From the NCBI RefSeq assembly GCF_001578105.1, contig NZ_CP014275.1:4303001-4367000 (forward strand): 64,000 nt of DNA. The letters are read 5' to 3'. Positions within the stretch are counted from its first letter, which is position 1. Each line of letters starts with the position of its first letter. Made by a program: the position numbers and the translations under genes. The DNA comes from Martelella sp. AD-3. Lineage in GTDB: Bacteria > Pseudomonadota > Alphaproteobacteria > Rhizobiales > Rhizobiaceae. The notes under the pieces are model-generated. The model searched no databases. It worked only from the letters and a program-made list of their open reading frames with translations, and was not told the DNA's origin. Of the stretch, positions 37,622-47,631 are shown piece by piece.

Positions 37622-38662
37622 TTAGCCGCCGCGTCTGTTCGAACGCAGCGTCAGCGCCAGCAGCGTATGCATCGCGATGCTCTCTTCGAGCGCCGGGTAG
37701 CGCCTGGTGTTCAGCACCGCATCCGAGAGCATTCTGAGCGCGCGTTCGGCGGCGTTGCCGTTCCAGGCGGAAAGCGCCTTTTCGAAGATCGGCTTGCGGC
37801 GAAAGAAGATCTGGCGTCCGTGGCTTTGTATCACCTGGCTTGCGGCAACGCGTTTGCTCTCCATCTCGGCCCGCATCTGGTCGAGCAGATGGAACTGGCG
37901 GATGCAGCCGTTGAGGATCATGAAAATCGGCGTCTTGGACTGCGAGACCTTGGCCATGGCGTGCCTGAGAGCCGCCACGTCGCCGGAAAGCACGGCATCT
38001 ACGGCATCATCGGCGGAAATTGCGCTAGCATCGCCGATCACGGCCGCGACGTCTTCTTCCGTGATCATCTCCAGCCCGCGGCCGTAGAGCGCAAGTTTCT
38101 CGATCTCGTTGCGCGTGGCCAGGCGGTCACCGCCGATCATGGACACGAGAAGCTGCCGCGCCTGCGGCGTAATTCTAAGTTCCGCCTCGCCAAGTGTCTG
38201 ATCGATGAGCGCATTGAGCGCGCGGGCGTCATCGGCATAACAGGGAATGGCGGCGATCTGCCGTGCGCTCTCCGCGGCCTTGCGCATGGCCGTTCCCTTG
38301 CGCAGATCCCCGGCTTCGATGATCAGATACGCGCTCTCGGGCGGGTTTTCGGAAAGCGTGTTGAGCGCGCTCGTGAGCGCCTTGTCATTGCCTCCCGCGC
38401 GCACCCAGACAAGCCGTGACCCGCCGAAAAGCCCGATCGCGTTCACCTCGTCAACGATGCGTCCGGGATCACCTTCAACATCACCGATGTCGAGTTTCAT
38501 CACCGAGAAAGGGTCGTCGAGCGGTACGCCCGATGCCCTGGCGATCAATCCGGCGCGCTCGCTGACAAGACCACGGTCCGGCCCATAGACAAGGAACAGG
38601 CGATAGCGCCCGGCGTCCTGTCGCAGAAATTCGTCGAACTTGTAGGACTTGATTTCCGTCAT
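37622..38662 (-). CDS. holA: DNA polymerase III delta subunit
   Basis: A 346-residue clamp-loader subunit that opens the beta ring. The AAA+-like N-terminal domain lacks an active P-loop (FLVYGPDRGLVSERA), as expected for delta. FGGSRLVWVRAG, LIIEAGDLRKGTAMRK and ITPQARQLLVSMIGGDRLATRNEIEKL are family segments. It converges on parB across a 235-bp gap in which no gene is supported. Cotranscribed with lptE and leuS upstream. Confidence 0.93.
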   Translation of the reverse strand: MTEIKSYKFDEFLRQDAGRYRLFLVYGPDRGLVSERAGLIARASGVPLDDPFSVMKLDIGDVEGDPGRIVDEVNAIGLFGGSRLVWVRAGGNDKALTSALNTLSENPPESAYLIIEAGDLRKGTAMRKAAESARQIAAIPCYADDARALNALIDQTLGEAELRITPQARQLLVSMIGGDRLATRNEIEKLALYGRGLEMITEEDVAAVIGDASAISADDAVDAVLSGDVAALRHAMAKVSQSKTPIFMILNGCIRQFHLLDQMRAEMESKRVAASQVIQSHGRQIFFRRKPIFEKALSAWNGNAAERALRMLSDAVLNTRRYPALEESIAMHTLLALTLRSNRRGG

Positions 38663-38750
38663 TGTTTCGCCGGTTCAGATTGCTCGCGCTGGGCCACTCG
38701 CTCGATCGCTGAGGCCGCGCGGCCATGATAGCGTTTTCGGGCGGGTTCGC

Positions 38751-39311
38751 CTATTCGGCAAGCGGCTTGGGCAGGTCGAGCGGCGGTTCCTCGTTCAGCG
38801 CGATCGCAAGATCGGCATTAATGATCTCGGCCACTTCCCTGGAGGCGCGCTGCTCGGCGTCGCGAATGGCCCTCAGCTTGGCAAATTCCTGCGAGGGAAA
38901 ATCGAGAAGGGCGGTCGCCCGACGCCGGCCGGTCGCCAGAAGCTTGTTGTCCTCGCGCCGCCTCAGGGCAAAGTCTGCCGTGACGATGGTGCGCCCGGCG
39001 CTGGCCGTATCCGAACTGTCGTCCTGCAACAGTTCCGATGTGACGGCGAAGGCGGAAAGGTCGACGTCATATCTGGCGTTGATACTCTCGCCGGCGCCGC
39101 CGCTCGTCAGGAAGATCAGCTCGTTACGGACATATTGCGCAACCGGCGTCGTCGGCACGGAAAAGGCGAGTTCGTGCATTTTCGCGTTCAGCGCCGTGCC
39201 CTCCGCGCCGCCGTAAAGCGGACGTACCTGGCACGAGGCAAGCATGGAAACGGCGGCAAGGGCGCCAAGCGAAAGGGCAAGCGCTTTCAGGCGTGATCTA
39301 GACAACAACAT
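38751..39311 (-). CDS. lptE: LPS-assembly lipoprotein LptE
   Basis: A 186-residue outer-membrane lipoprotein that plugs the LptD barrel and is needed for LPS export. The lipoprotein signal is [21 protein letters not shown], with the lipid-bearing cysteine near residue 27 followed by the conserved [32 protein letters not shown] resembles the family core. The start overlaps the leuS stop by 14 bases. leuS-lptE-holA is a conserved proteobacterial cluster, which supports the call. Confidence 0.9.
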   Translation of the reverse strand: MLLSRSRLKALALSLGALAAVSMLASCQVRPLYGGAEGTALNAKMHELAFSVPTTPVAQYVRNELIFLTSGGAGESINARYDVDLSAFAVTSELLQDDSSDTASAGRTIVTADFALRRREDNKLLATGRRRATALLDFPSQEFAKLRAIRDAEQRASREVAEIINADLAIALNEEPPLDLPKPLAE

Positions 39312-41928
39312 TCACGATCCTTTGCGGCACGACGATGATCTTGCGCGGCTCCTTGCCGTCCAGTGCGCGTATAACGGCCTCAAGCGCCAGCACCGCCGCC
39401 TTGATGCTCTCCTGATCGGCATCGCGCGCCACGGTCAGTTCGGCGCGCTTCTTGCCGTTGATCTGGACCGGCAGCATCACCTCATTGTCGGCGGTCAGGG
39501 CCTCGTCATGCTTCGGCCAGGCCGCCATGGCGATCATACCCTTCGCGCCGAGCGCCTGCCAGCATTCTTCGGCCAGATGCGGCATCATCGGTGCAAAACA
39601 ATGGGTGAGGAACAGGCTTGCCTGTTTCAGCGCGCCCTTCAACTCGTCATCGGCCTTGTCGACTTCCGAAAGCGGCTGGGCCAGCACGTTCACAAGTTCA
39701 TAGATGCGGGCGATGGCCTTATTGAAGGCAAGTCCGTCAAGATCGGCGGCAACGGCCTTCAGCGTCTTGTGGGCGGCGCGGGAGATTTCCAGCGCCCTGC
39801 CGTTCTCGCCCGCCTTAGCGTCAATGCCCGCAAGGGCAGGGGCCGCCTCGGAAATAAGCCGCCAGATGCGCTGCACAAAGCGGAACGTGCCCTGAACGCC
39901 GGCCTCGGTCCAGACCACGTCGCGGTCCGGCGGGGAATCCGACAGCACGAAAAAGCGGGCCGTATCGGCCCCATATGTCGCCAGGATATCATCCGGGTCG
40001 ATGACGTTCTTCTTCGACTTCGACATCTTCTCGATGGCGCCGATGGCAACCTCTTCGCCGGTCTCGGTCAGGATCGCCTTGCGGGCGCCGTCCGTTTCCT
40101 CGATCGTCACATCGCTCGGCGATACCCAGCGGCCGGATGTGCCGCTGCCGCCGAGGCGATAGGTTTCGTGCACCACCATGCCCTGGGTGAACAGGCCCTT
40201 GAACGGCTCGTCATGGTTCACATGGCCGGTGGCTTTCATGGCGCGCGTGAAGAAGCGCGAATAGAGCAGATGCAGGATCGCGTGCTCGATGCCGCCGATA
40301 TACTGGTCGACCGGCAGCCAGCGGTCGGCAATCGCCGGGTCCGTGGGGGCGTCTTCGTGAGGTGCGGTGAAGCGGGTGTAATACCAGCTCGAATCCACGA
40401 AAGTGTCCATCGTGTCCGTCTCGCGCCGCGCATCCTTGCCGCATTGCGGGCAGGCGACATGGCGCCAGGTGGCGTGCCGGTCGAGCGGATTGCCGGGCTT
40501 TTCGAAATCGATGTCGTCCGGCAGCTTTACCGGCAGATCGGACTTCGGAACCGGCACGACGCCGCAATCATCGCAATGGATCACCGGGATCGGGCAGCCC
40601 CAGTAGCGCTGGCGGGAAATGCCCCAGTCGCGCAGGCGGAAATTGACCTTGCGTTCGCCGCGCGGCGCGGCGCGCACGATATCGGACTCAAGCTTGAGCG
40701 CGATTGCCTCGAAGGCATCGTCCGTGCTCATGCCGTCAAGGAAGCGCGAATTGATCATCACGCCGTCATCTGTATAGGCCTCTTCGCCGATCTCGAAGGT
40801 CGCCGCATCGCCATCCTTCGGCATCACTACCGCGGTCACCGGCAGTCCGTATTTACGGGCAAAGTCCAGGTCGCGCTGGTCGCCGGAGGGGCAGCCGAAG
40901 ATGGCGCCCGTGCCGTAATCCATCAGCACGAAATTGGCGACGTAAACGGGCAGTTCCCAGGCCTCGTCAAAGGGATGGCGCACGCGGATGCCGGTATCGA
41001 CGCCCTTCTTTTCCGCCGTTTCGAGGGCCGCCAGAGAGGTTCCGGCGCGACGCGTCTCCTCGCAGAAGGCGGCGACCTTGTCGTCATGCTTCGCGGCTTC
41101 CTTCGCCAGCGGATGGTCGGCGGAAATCGCCATGAAGGAAGCGCCGAAGATCGTGTCCGGACGGGTGGTGTAGACCGTCAGTTCCTCATGGCTGCCGGCC
41201 TTCTCCGCACCGTCGGAAATGTCCCAGCGCACCATCATGCCCTCGGAGCGACCGATCCAGTTTTTCTGCATCAGCCGCACTTTTTCCGGCCAGCCGTCCA
41301 GCGTGTCGAGCGCATCGAGCAGGTCCTGGGCAAAATCGGTGATCTTGAAGAACCACTGCGTCAGCTCTCGCTGTTCGACCAGCGCGCCGGAGCGCCAGCC
41401 GCGGCCTTCGATCACCTGCTCATTGGCAAGGACGGTCATGTCGACCGGGTCCCAGTTTACCTTGGATTGCTTGCGGTAGACGAGGCCCTTTTCCAGCATA
41501 TCGATGAAGAGATGCTGCTGGCGCTGGTAATATTCGACATCGCAGGTGGCAAATTCACGGGTCCAGTCGAGCGACAGGCCCATGGATTTCAGCTGGTTGC
41601 GCATCGTGGCAATGTTGTCATAGGTCCAGTCCTTGGGGTGGACCTTGTTTTGCATCGCCGCATTTTCGGCCGGCATGCCGAAAGCATCCCAGCCCATGGG
41701 GTGGAGAACGTTGTAGCCGCGGGCGCGCTTGTAGCGCGCCACCACGTCGCCCATGGCGTAGTTGCGAACATGGCCGATATGAATGCGTCCCGAGGGATAG
41801 GGAAACATCTCAAGCACGTAGTAGGTCTCGCGCGGGTCGGCATTGTCGGTGACGAAGACATTGTCTTCGTTCCACTTCTTCTGCCAATTCGGTTCGACTT
41901 TGCGCGGGTTGTAACGTTCAGAGGCCAT
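39298..41928 (-). CDS. leuS: Leucyl-tRNA synthetase
   Basis: An 876-residue class I synthetase. The HIGH motif appears as [19 protein letters not shown], the KMSKS motif as [16 protein letters not shown], and the editing domain ([15 protein letters not shown], with the conserved Asp in the segment near [19 protein letters not shown]) is intact, so proofreading of mischarged tRNA is expected. The C-terminal [18 protein letters not shown] segment is normal. Upstream lies a 174-bp divergent promoter region shared with the YggS-type gene. Confidence 0.98.
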   Translation of the reverse strand: MASERYNPRKVEPNWQKKWNEDNVFVTDNADPRETYYVLEMFPYPSGRIHIGHVRNYAMGDVVARYKRARGYNVLHPMGWDAFGMPAENAAMQNKVHPKDWTYDNIATMRNQLKSMGLSLDWTREFATCDVEYYQRQQHLFIDMLEKGLVYRKQSKVNWDPVDMTVLANEQVIEGRGWRSGALVEQRELTQWFFKITDFAQDLLDALDTLDGWPEKVRLMQKNWIGRSEGMMVRWDISDGAEKAGSHEELTVYTTRPDTIFGASFMAISADHPLAKEAAKHDDKVAAFCEETRRAGTSLAALETAEKKGVDTGIRVRHPFDEAWELPVYVANFVLMDYGTGAIFGCPSGDQRDLDFARKYGLPVTAVVMPKDGDAATFEIGEEAYTDDGVMINSRFLDGMSTDDAFEAIALKLESDIVRAAPRGERKVNFRLRDWGISRQRYWGCPIPVIHCDDCGVVPVPKSDLPVKLPDDIDFEKPGNPLDRHATWRHVACPQCGKDARRETDTMDTFVDSSWYYTRFTAPHEDAPTDPAIADRWLPVDQYIGGIEHAILHLLYSRFFTRAMKATGHVNHDEPFKGLFTQGMVVHETYRLGGSGTSGRWVSPSDVTIEETDGARKAILTETGEEVAIGAIEKMSKSKKNVIDPDDILATYGADTARFFVLSDSPPDRDVVWTEAGVQGTFRFVQRIWRLISEAAPALAGIDAKAGENGRALEISRAAHKTLKAVAADLDGLAFNKAIARIYELVNVLAQPLSEVDKADDELKGALKQASLFLTHCFAPMMPHLAEECWQALGAKGMIAMAAWPKHDEALTADNEVMLPVQINGKKRAELTVARDADQESIKAAVLALEAVIRALDGKEPRKIIVVPQRIVNVVV

Positions 41929-42102
41929 ATCGGTGCTACTCGGTCATTTTCTTGGTCATTTTGGCGGTGAGCTTCATCATGAAAGCGCCCCAGCGTCAAG
42001 TTATACGGGGCGATTTGCCGGTATGGGAAAGCGGTGTGGACCCGTTGCGGCGCGCCATGCGTTTGCCATAAGGTGCGGCGGCGGAAAAAGGAGTTGAAAC
42101 CG

Positions 42103-42774
42103 ATGGGTGTTGCCGAAAATCTTGAGGACGTGCGTGCAAGGATTCTCGCCGCCGAACATGAGGCCGAACGTCCGGAGAATGCGGTCACGCTGGTGGCGGT
42201 CTCCAAGACCCACGAGGCCGATGTCATCCGCGCGGCGATCGCGGCGGGGCAGCGGGTCTTCGGCGAAAACCGGGTCCAGGAAGCGCTGAAAAAGTTTCCG
42301 GCGCTGAAGGAAGAGACGCCGGATATCGAACTCCGCCTCATCGGGCCGTTGCAGTCCAACAAGGCGGAAGACGCGGTGAAGCTTTTCGATGTGATCGAAA
42401 GCGTCGATCGGGAAAAGATCGCCCGCGCGCTTGCGAAGGAAATGCAGAAGCAGGGCAGGGCGCCGAGACTTTACGTGCAGGTCAATACCGGCAACGAGCC
42501 CCAGAAGGCCGGCATCGACCCGCGTGAGGCGCAAGCCTTTCTCGATCTTTGCCGGGATGAGCTTGGGCTCGAGATCGAAGGCCTGATGTGTATTCCGCCG
42601 GCGGGCGAAAATCCGGGCCCGCATTTCGCTCTGCTTGCCGATCTCGCCAAGGAAAACAACGTGCCGAAGCTCTCCATTGGCATGTCCGGCGATTACGAGA
42701 TCGCGGTCGCCTTCGGCGCCACCAGCGTGCGCGTCGGATCCGCGATCTTCGGCGAACGGGATTATCCGGTCTGA
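42103..42774 (+). CDS. YggS-family PLP homeostasis protein
   Basis: A 223-residue single-domain TIM barrel of the PROSC/YggS family that binds PLP and balances vitamin B6 and some amino acids. VTLVAVSKTHEADVIRAAI has the PLP lysine, FGENRVQEA follows, IGPLQSNK matches the HxIGxLQxNK region, and SIGMSGDYEIAVAFGATSVRVGSAIFG is the conserved phosphate-binding C-terminus. AAGGAG lies nine bases before ATG 42103; the frame is open further upstream without support. Transcribed divergently from leuS. Confidence 0.92.
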   Translation: MGVAENLEDVRARILAAEHEAERPENAVTLVAVSKTHEADVIRAAIAAGQRVFGENRVQEALKKFPALKEETPDIELRLIGPLQSNKAEDAVKLFDVIESVDREKIARALAKEMQKQGRAPRLYVQVNTGNEPQKAGIDPREAQAFLDLCRDELGLEIEGLMCIPPAGENPGPHFALLADLAKENNVPKLSIGMSGDYEIAVAFGATSVRVGSAIFGERDYPV

Positions 42775-42824
42775 GGCAAAGCGAAAACACCGGTCGCCAA
42801 CAGGTGATGACGACCGGGCTGAGT

Positions 42825-43718
42825 TCAGTTTTCGAAGTAATGGCGTTGCGAAAGGTCCTCGAGCAGGGTCTTGTGAGTCGGTTCCCAACCGAGCTTTCGT
42901 CTTGTCCACTCGCTAGAGGCGCGACTGTCCATCATGGCGAAGTGGTAAAACCAGCCGTAATAGGCTTGCGCCTCATCGGGCGCGATCGCCCTCACAGGAA
43001 GGCCAAGACCCCTGCCGATCGCCGCGGCAATGTCTTGCATGGCAATCCCTTCCTCGGCGACGGCATGGAAACAGTCGCCGGCTTCGCCTTTCTCAAGCGC
43101 CAGGCGAAAGACGCGGGCCGCGTCGAAGCGATGCACTGCCGGCCAGATGGCGGCAACGCCTTCCACATAGGCCGCAAACCCCGTCTCACGGGCGATGTTG
43201 ATCAGGATCGGCATGAAGCCCTTGTCGCCCTTGCCGTGGGTGGTCGGCGGCAGGCGTACGATCATGGCGCGCACGCCCCTGTCGAGCATCGAGAATGCTG
43301 CCTGTTCCGATGCGCGCGGATAGCGCTCGGAGACGGCGGGGGCGGCGATCTGCTCTGTCAGCAATCCGTCCGTGGTCGGGATGGCCGCACCGGCGGTGAC
43401 GACAAGCGGCTTGCCGCTGCCGGCAAGCGCCTCACCCATGGCCTCGATGGCGCGGGCATCCTGGGCGCAGTTCTCCGCAAACCGGCTGAAGTCATGGTTG
43501 AAAGCGGTGTGAATAGTGCCGTCGGCTGACGCCGCTTCCGCTTTGAGAAGATCGAGATCATCGAGGCTGCCAAGGACTGCCCTTGCGCCGGCAGCCTCCA
43601 CGGCGGCGGCGGATTGATCGGAACGGGCAAGGCCCGCAACGGTGTGGCCGGCGTCCACCAGTTCCTTTACCGTCACGCTGCCCACCCAGCCGGATGCGCC
43701 GGTTACGAAAACACGCAT
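42825..43718 (-). CDS. NAD(P)-dependent atypical SDR
   Basis: A 297-residue Rossmann protein. VFVTGASGWVGSVTVKELVDAG is the TGxxGxxG nucleotide-binding motif. The usual YxxxK is not in its standard place, and residues HRFDAARVFRLALEKGEAGDCFHAVAEE resemble atypical SDRs of the NmrA/dTDP-rhamnose-reductase-like type. Substrate unknown. It is divergent from an AraC-type gene across about 107 bp, so that regulator is its probable controller. Start 43718 begins directly at the Rossmann strand. Confidence 0.75.
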   Translation of the reverse strand: MRVFVTGASGWVGSVTVKELVDAGHTVAGLARSDQSAAAVEAAGARAVLGSLDDLDLLKAEAASADGTIHTAFNHDFSRFAENCAQDARAIEAMGEALAGSGKPLVVTAGAAIPTTDGLLTEQIAAPAVSERYPRASEQAAFSMLDRGVRAMIVRLPPTTHGKGDKGFMPILINIARETGFAAYVEGVAAIWPAVHRFDAARVFRLALEKGEAGDCFHAVAEEGIAMQDIAAAIGRGLGLPVRAIAPDEAQAYYGWFYHFAMMDSRASSEWTRRKLGWEPTHKTLLEDLSQRHYFEN

Positions 43719-43825
43719 GATGCAAACTCCCATTGTCTGTTGATCTCGGGAGAAGCTAGACGCGGCTTTCCGGACAATCTATGTTGGAAAATCTGAAAAT
43801 CCTGTCCAATCGTCCGGAAGTTGCC

Positions 43826-44743
43826 ATGGATCCGCTCACAGACGTGCTTTCCCTGATGCGCCCGCAGAACCACATGTCCGCCGGCTTCAGGGCCGGTGGG
43901 CCATGGGCGATCGCCTTTCCGTCCGTTTCCGGCACGATCAAATGCGGCGCGGTGGTGCGTGGCGCATGCTGGCTTTCGGTGGAGGACGGCGGACGTCCGG
44001 TTTTCATGGGGGCAGGCGAGGGCTTCGTCCTGCCGCAGGGGCGGCCGTTTCGGCTGGCAAGCGATCTCGAACTCGTCCCGGTTCCAGCCGCTGCGGTGTT
44101 TCCGACGGCGCGGCGCGGCGGGATTGCCGAGCATGGACAAGGCGAGGACTGTTTTCTGGTTTCCAGCCGTTTCGTTCTGGAAGGGCCGAACGCCGATTTC
44201 CTGCTCTCCCTGCTGCCGCCGCTTATCCATATAGGCAATGGCGCGGAATGGCAGGCCCTGCGCTGGTCGGTGGAGCGCATGATGGCGGAACTCGATGATG
44301 AACGTCCGGGCAGCGAACTGATCATCCGGCAGCTCGCGCACATGATATTGGTTCAGGCCTTAAGGGCATATCTCGAGACGGAAAAAGGAAATGCCGGCGG
44401 TTGGCTGGCCGCGCTTTCCGACCGGCAGATCGGCGCGGCGATCCGTGCCATCCATGCCGATCCCGGTCGCCGTTTCACGATCGCCGATCTGGCCTCGGTC
44501 GCCGGCATGTCGCGTTCGACCTTCGCCCTGCGGTTCAAGGAAAAGGTCGGTCAGGCGCCGATGGAATATCTGACTGCCTGGCGGATGATCCTTGCCGCGG
44601 AACGCATGCAGTCATCGAACGCCCCGCTTTCGGCCATTGCCGCCGATCTCGGCTACGAGTCGGAGAGCGCTTTTTCGAAAGCCTTCCGCCGGGTCATGGC
44701 CGTCCCGCCGCGCCAGTTTGTTCGCATGGCGGCAACGGTATAG
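43826..44743 (+). CDS. AraC-family regulator with N-terminal cupin
   Basis: About 305 residues. The N-terminal half is a cupin-type ligand domain (GFRAGGPWAIAFP, CGAVVRGACWLSVE, GEGFVLPQGRPFRL). Residues about 205-300 hold two AraC helix-turn-helix motifs (FTIADLASVAGMSRSTFALRF and LSAIAADLGYESESAFSKAF, ending in VPPRQF). This architecture is common in regulators of adjacent SDR genes. ATG 43826 has CCGGAAG six bases upstream. An ATG at 43781 would add 15 residues. It faces away from the SDR at 42825. Confidence 0.85.
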   Translation: MDPLTDVLSLMRPQNHMSAGFRAGGPWAIAFPSVSGTIKCGAVVRGACWLSVEDGGRPVFMGAGEGFVLPQGRPFRLASDLELVPVPAAAVFPTARRGGIAEHGQGEDCFLVSSRFVLEGPNADFLLSLLPPLIHIGNGAEWQALRWSVERMMAELDDERPGSELIIRQLAHMILVQALRAYLETEKGNAGGWLAALSDRQIGAAIRAIHADPGRRFTIADLASVAGMSRSTFALRFKEKVGQAPMEYLTAWRMILAAERMQSSNAPLSAIAADLGYESESAFSKAFRRVMAVPPRQFVRMAATV

Positions 44744-44787
44744 GGGCCGGCCGGCCTCTCCGGCCCGCTCCTGGTCAAACGGGTCAG

Positions 44788-44803
44788 TGTTTCACGTGAA
44801 AAC
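44788..44803. other. Degenerate parS-like site
   Basis: TGTTTCACGTGAAAAC matches 14 of 16 parS positions, with an intact central TTTCACGTGAAA. It lies in the short convergent gap between the AraC-type gene and the next SDR, about 8 kb right of parB. Confidence 0.55.
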
Positions 44804-44817
44804 AGGTCGTCTTACCC

Positions 44818-45576
44818 TCACTTCGGCGTCAGCCGGTTTGCCCCGTCGAGACGGATCACCTCGCCGTTGAGATAATCGTTTTCAACCGCGAAAAGCACCG
44901 CATGGGCGAACTCCGCCGGATCGCCGAGGCGGGCGGGGAAGGGGATCGTCGCGGCGATCGATTTCTGCGCCTCTTCCGGCAGGTTGTAGAGCAGCGGCGT
45001 AAGGAAAATGCCGGGCGCCAGCGTGTTGACCCTGACGCCGAAGCGGGCGAATTCGCGCGCCAGCGGCAGGGTCATGGAAACGATGCCGCCCTTGGAGGCC
45101 GCATAGGCCGCCTGGCCGATCTGGCCCTCGAAGGCGGCGATCGAAGCCGTGTTGACGATCACGCCTCGGCTTTCGCCGACCGGTTCTGCAAGCGACATGC
45201 GGTGGGCCGAAAGCCGGACGACATTGAACGTGCCCATGAGGTTGACGCGGAGCGTGCGCTCGAAATCGGCCATCGGCATGGGGCCGTCGCGCGCCACCGC
45301 GCGGCCCGCCGTGCCGATTCCGGCGCAGCTCACCGCGATCCTGACCGTGCCATGGGCGGCTTCGCTAGCATCAAGCGCGGCGCTGACGTCAGCCCCGCTG
45401 GAAACATCGCCGATGGCGGCCAGTCCGCCGATCTCGGCGGCGATCTTCTCGGTCGCCTCGCCGTTCATGTCCAGCACCGTCACCCTGGCGCCTCTTGCCG
45501 CAAGCGCGCGCGCGGTTGCCGCGCCGAGCCCCGAACCCGCACCGGTCACCAATGCGGCCATGCCCTCAACCTTCAT
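44818..45576 (-). CDS. Short-chain dehydrogenase, 3-hydroxyacyl-CoA dehydrogenase type
   Basis: A 252-residue classical SDR. ALVTGAGSGLGAATARALAARGA is the NAD loop, VSCAGIGTAG the NNAG-equivalent, and YAASKGGIVSM gives the Tyr-x-x-x-Lys active site with an upstream Ser in VNTASIAAFEGQ. It most resembles type II 3-hydroxyacyl-CoA dehydrogenases. Its ATG lies two bases after the stop of the CoA-ligase gene, so the two are one operon. In context it probably oxidises the beta-hydroxy-CoA formed from p-hydroxycinnamoyl-CoA, the CouN-like step. Confidence 0.82.
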   Translation of the reverse strand: MKVEGMAALVTGAGSGLGAATARALAARGARVTVLDMNGEATEKIAAEIGGLAAIGDVSSGADVSAALDASEAAHGTVRIAVSCAGIGTAGRAVARDGPMPMADFERTLRVNLMGTFNVVRLSAHRMSLAEPVGESRGVIVNTASIAAFEGQIGQAAYAASKGGIVSMTLPLAREFARFGVRVNTLAPGIFLTPLLYNLPEEAQKSIAATIPFPARLGDPAEFAHAVLFAVENDYLNGEVIRLDGANRLTPK

Positions 45577-45578
45577 TG

Positions 45579-47444
45579 TCAGCCCGCCTTTCTGCCTTGC
45601 GGCTTTTCCGCGATGATTACCTCGGGGCCGCCCGCATAAAGAGCATCGACCAGGTCCGCGCGGTTGGCGAGAACCGCCCGCTGGTTGACCGAGCCCTTGT
45701 CGGTCACCTCGCCCTTGTCCATGCGCAGCGGCGCCGTCAGCAGCATGGCGCGGGCAATGCGGTTCGACGAGCCGGTCGCGCGTCCGGCAAAATCCGTCAG
45801 ACGTTCCCCGAGCCGGTCAAGCACCGTCGGATGCGCATAAAGCGCCGCGTCATCCATCTCGGCCCCGCCTTCGACCAGACGCTCGATTTGCGGACGGAAG
45901 GGCACGAGCAGGGCGCCGAGCTCGAACTGGCCCTCGCCGGCAATCACCGCGTCCCGGATCAGCCCGCCCATGGCGTCGACCAGCTTTGCCCGCATCGCGC
46001 CGACGGCGACCCAGGTTCCGGTCTGAAGCTTGAAGTTTTCCGCCGTGCGCCCGTCGAACAGATAGCCGCGCGCCGGATCGCCGGGAACGGCGGGGCGCAG
46101 CGCATCGCCCATATTGTAGAAGCCTTCCTCGTCGAAGGCCTTTTCCGTCAGGTCCGGCCGCCGCCAGTAGCCGGGCGTGACGTTCGGTCCCTTGAAACGC
46201 ACTTCCATCTTGCCGCCGGTGGGCACCAGTTTCATGGTGACGCCGCGCGCCGGAACGCCGCAATTGCCCGGCTCGTCCTGCGGTTCGGTCGAGAACATGG
46301 CAAACGGGCCGGTCTCGGTGGAGCCGAGCCCCGAACCCATCAGAGTAAAGAAGCCGGTGGAGCGTTCGGAAAGCGCGTTGAGGTGATGCCAGGTGTGGCT
46401 CGCCATGCCGGCGCCCGCATACATGATCATCTTCAGTTTCTTGAAAAAGGTGTCGCGCAGGACCGGGTCCTTCTCCATCGCCTCGCACAGCACTTCATAG
46501 CCCGCCGGCACGTTGAAATACCAGGTCGGCGATATCTCGCGCAGATTGCGGATCGTCTCGGCCATGCCCTTCGGCGTCGGCTTTCCGGCGTCGATATAAT
46601 AGGTGCCGCCATTGTAAAGCGCGATGTTGAACACCTTGTTGCCGCTGGCAACATGGTTCCAGGGAGCCCAGTCGACCAGGACCGGCGGCTCGTCGCCGAG
46701 GAAGCGATAGCAGTCAAGCACCTGCGCCATGTTGGCGCACAACATCCGCTGGGTCTGGATCACCGCCTTGGGTGTTCCGGTCGTGCCGGAGGTGAACAGG
46801 AATTTCGCGATCGTATCCGGTCCCGTGGCGGCAAAGGCCTTGTCGGCCGCCGGCGACGCGTCGGTCGCAATCACGTCTTCCCAGGCGAAATGCTCGCGCC
46901 CGGGCACGGCACCGCCCGCCAGAATGAGCGGCACGGCCGGATCGATGACCTCGATAATTGCATCCGCGAACCGATCCGCATCCTTGGCGAAGACCGCGCC
47001 GGGCGTCACTTCGCCGGCAATGTCGCGAAGCTTGGCGCGCCCCTCCGGGATCAGCGAATAGGCCGGCGCCACGGCGGCAGACGGAATGCCGACATACTGG
47101 GCGGACAGCGCGATGACGGCGTGTTCGAGCGAATTCTCCGACAGGATCATCAGCGGCCGTTCGGGCGAAAGGTCGTGGTCGAGGAGGAAGGCGCCGACGC
47201 GGCGCATCAGGTCGCGCAGCCGGCCGAAAGTGATCGTGCGCCACGCCCCGTCGGCGTCGCGCTCGGCCATCCACACGCGCTCGGGCACGGTTTCGGCAAA
47301 GTGCAGAATACGGTCGCCGAGGCGCGCCGGATAGTCGCCCAGCTCATCGTCCTGCCATATGATCTGGCTGCCGTCGGCGCGGTCCTCCACGCGGATGCGC
47401 GGCTCCCAGACCCGCACCGGACGTATCTTCTCCATGTCTGTCAT
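45579..47444 (-). CDS. Feruloyl/p-coumaroyl-CoA synthetase family
   Basis: A 621-residue adenylate-forming CoA ligase. FLFTSGTTGTPKAVIQTQRM is the AMP-binding P-loop, GSGLGSTETGPFAMFS the A5 region, and GYLFDGRTAENFKLQTGTWVAVG matches the special C-terminal region of feruloyl-CoA synthases, which differs from ordinary acyl-CoA synthetases. It is expected to activate ferulate, p-coumarate or caffeate with ATP and CoA. GGAGGATCC precedes the ATG. Divergent from the crotonase gene across a region rich in palindromes. Confidence 0.87.
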   Translation of the reverse strand: MTDMEKIRPVRVWEPRIRVEDRADGSQIIWQDDELGDYPARLGDRILHFAETVPERVWMAERDADGAWRTITFGRLRDLMRRVGAFLLDHDLSPERPLMILSENSLEHAVIALSAQYVGIPSAAVAPAYSLIPEGRAKLRDIAGEVTPGAVFAKDADRFADAIIEVIDPAVPLILAGGAVPGREHFAWEDVIATDASPAADKAFAATGPDTIAKFLFTSGTTGTPKAVIQTQRMLCANMAQVLDCYRFLGDEPPVLVDWAPWNHVASGNKVFNIALYNGGTYYIDAGKPTPKGMAETIRNLREISPTWYFNVPAGYEVLCEAMEKDPVLRDTFFKKLKMIMYAGAGMASHTWHHLNALSERSTGFFTLMGSGLGSTETGPFAMFSTEPQDEPGNCGVPARGVTMKLVPTGGKMEVRFKGPNVTPGYWRRPDLTEKAFDEEGFYNMGDALRPAVPGDPARGYLFDGRTAENFKLQTGTWVAVGAMRAKLVDAMGGLIRDAVIAGEGQFELGALLVPFRPQIERLVEGGAEMDDAALYAHPTVLDRLGERLTDFAGRATGSSNRIARAMLLTAPLRMDKGEVTDKGSVNQRAVLANRADLVDALYAGGPEVIIAEKPQGRKAG

Positions 47445-47550
47445 GGATCCTCCTCCAATTTTCGAGCGTCCCTGGCTCTCCGGGCCGCGAAATCCTCGCT
47501 GAGATCTTTGCCCGTCCGGCCGCTCCCGACGGGGGGGACAGGTTCAGGTT

Positions 47551-47593
47551 ATACAGTTTTTGAGTGTATTGTTTACAGGGAAAATATTTTCTC
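47551..47593. promoter_or_regulatory. Operator candidates in the ligase/hydratase divergent promoter
   Basis: Two inverted repeats lie close together. ATACA (47551) pairs with TGTAT (47565) across nine bases. GAAAATATTTTC at 47580-47591 is a perfect 12-bp palindrome, near-symmetric to 16 bp. The surrounding region is far richer in A and T than the flanks. MarR-type repressors bind short palindromes of this size, and a MarR gene is two genes away. Confidence 0.5.
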
Positions 47594-47631
47594 GTATAGA
47601 GAAAACTGGAATGGTCGAAAGGAAGCATGCA

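Noticed and set aside
39244..41970. A 908-codon open frame on the plus strand opposite leuS
   Set aside because: It is a shadow of a complete leucyl-tRNA synthetase; the translated sequence has no recognisable motif.
41929..42102. Direct repeat GGTCATTTT in the leuS upstream region
   Set aside because: Two short copies nine to eleven bases apart with no symmetry; too weak to call an operator.
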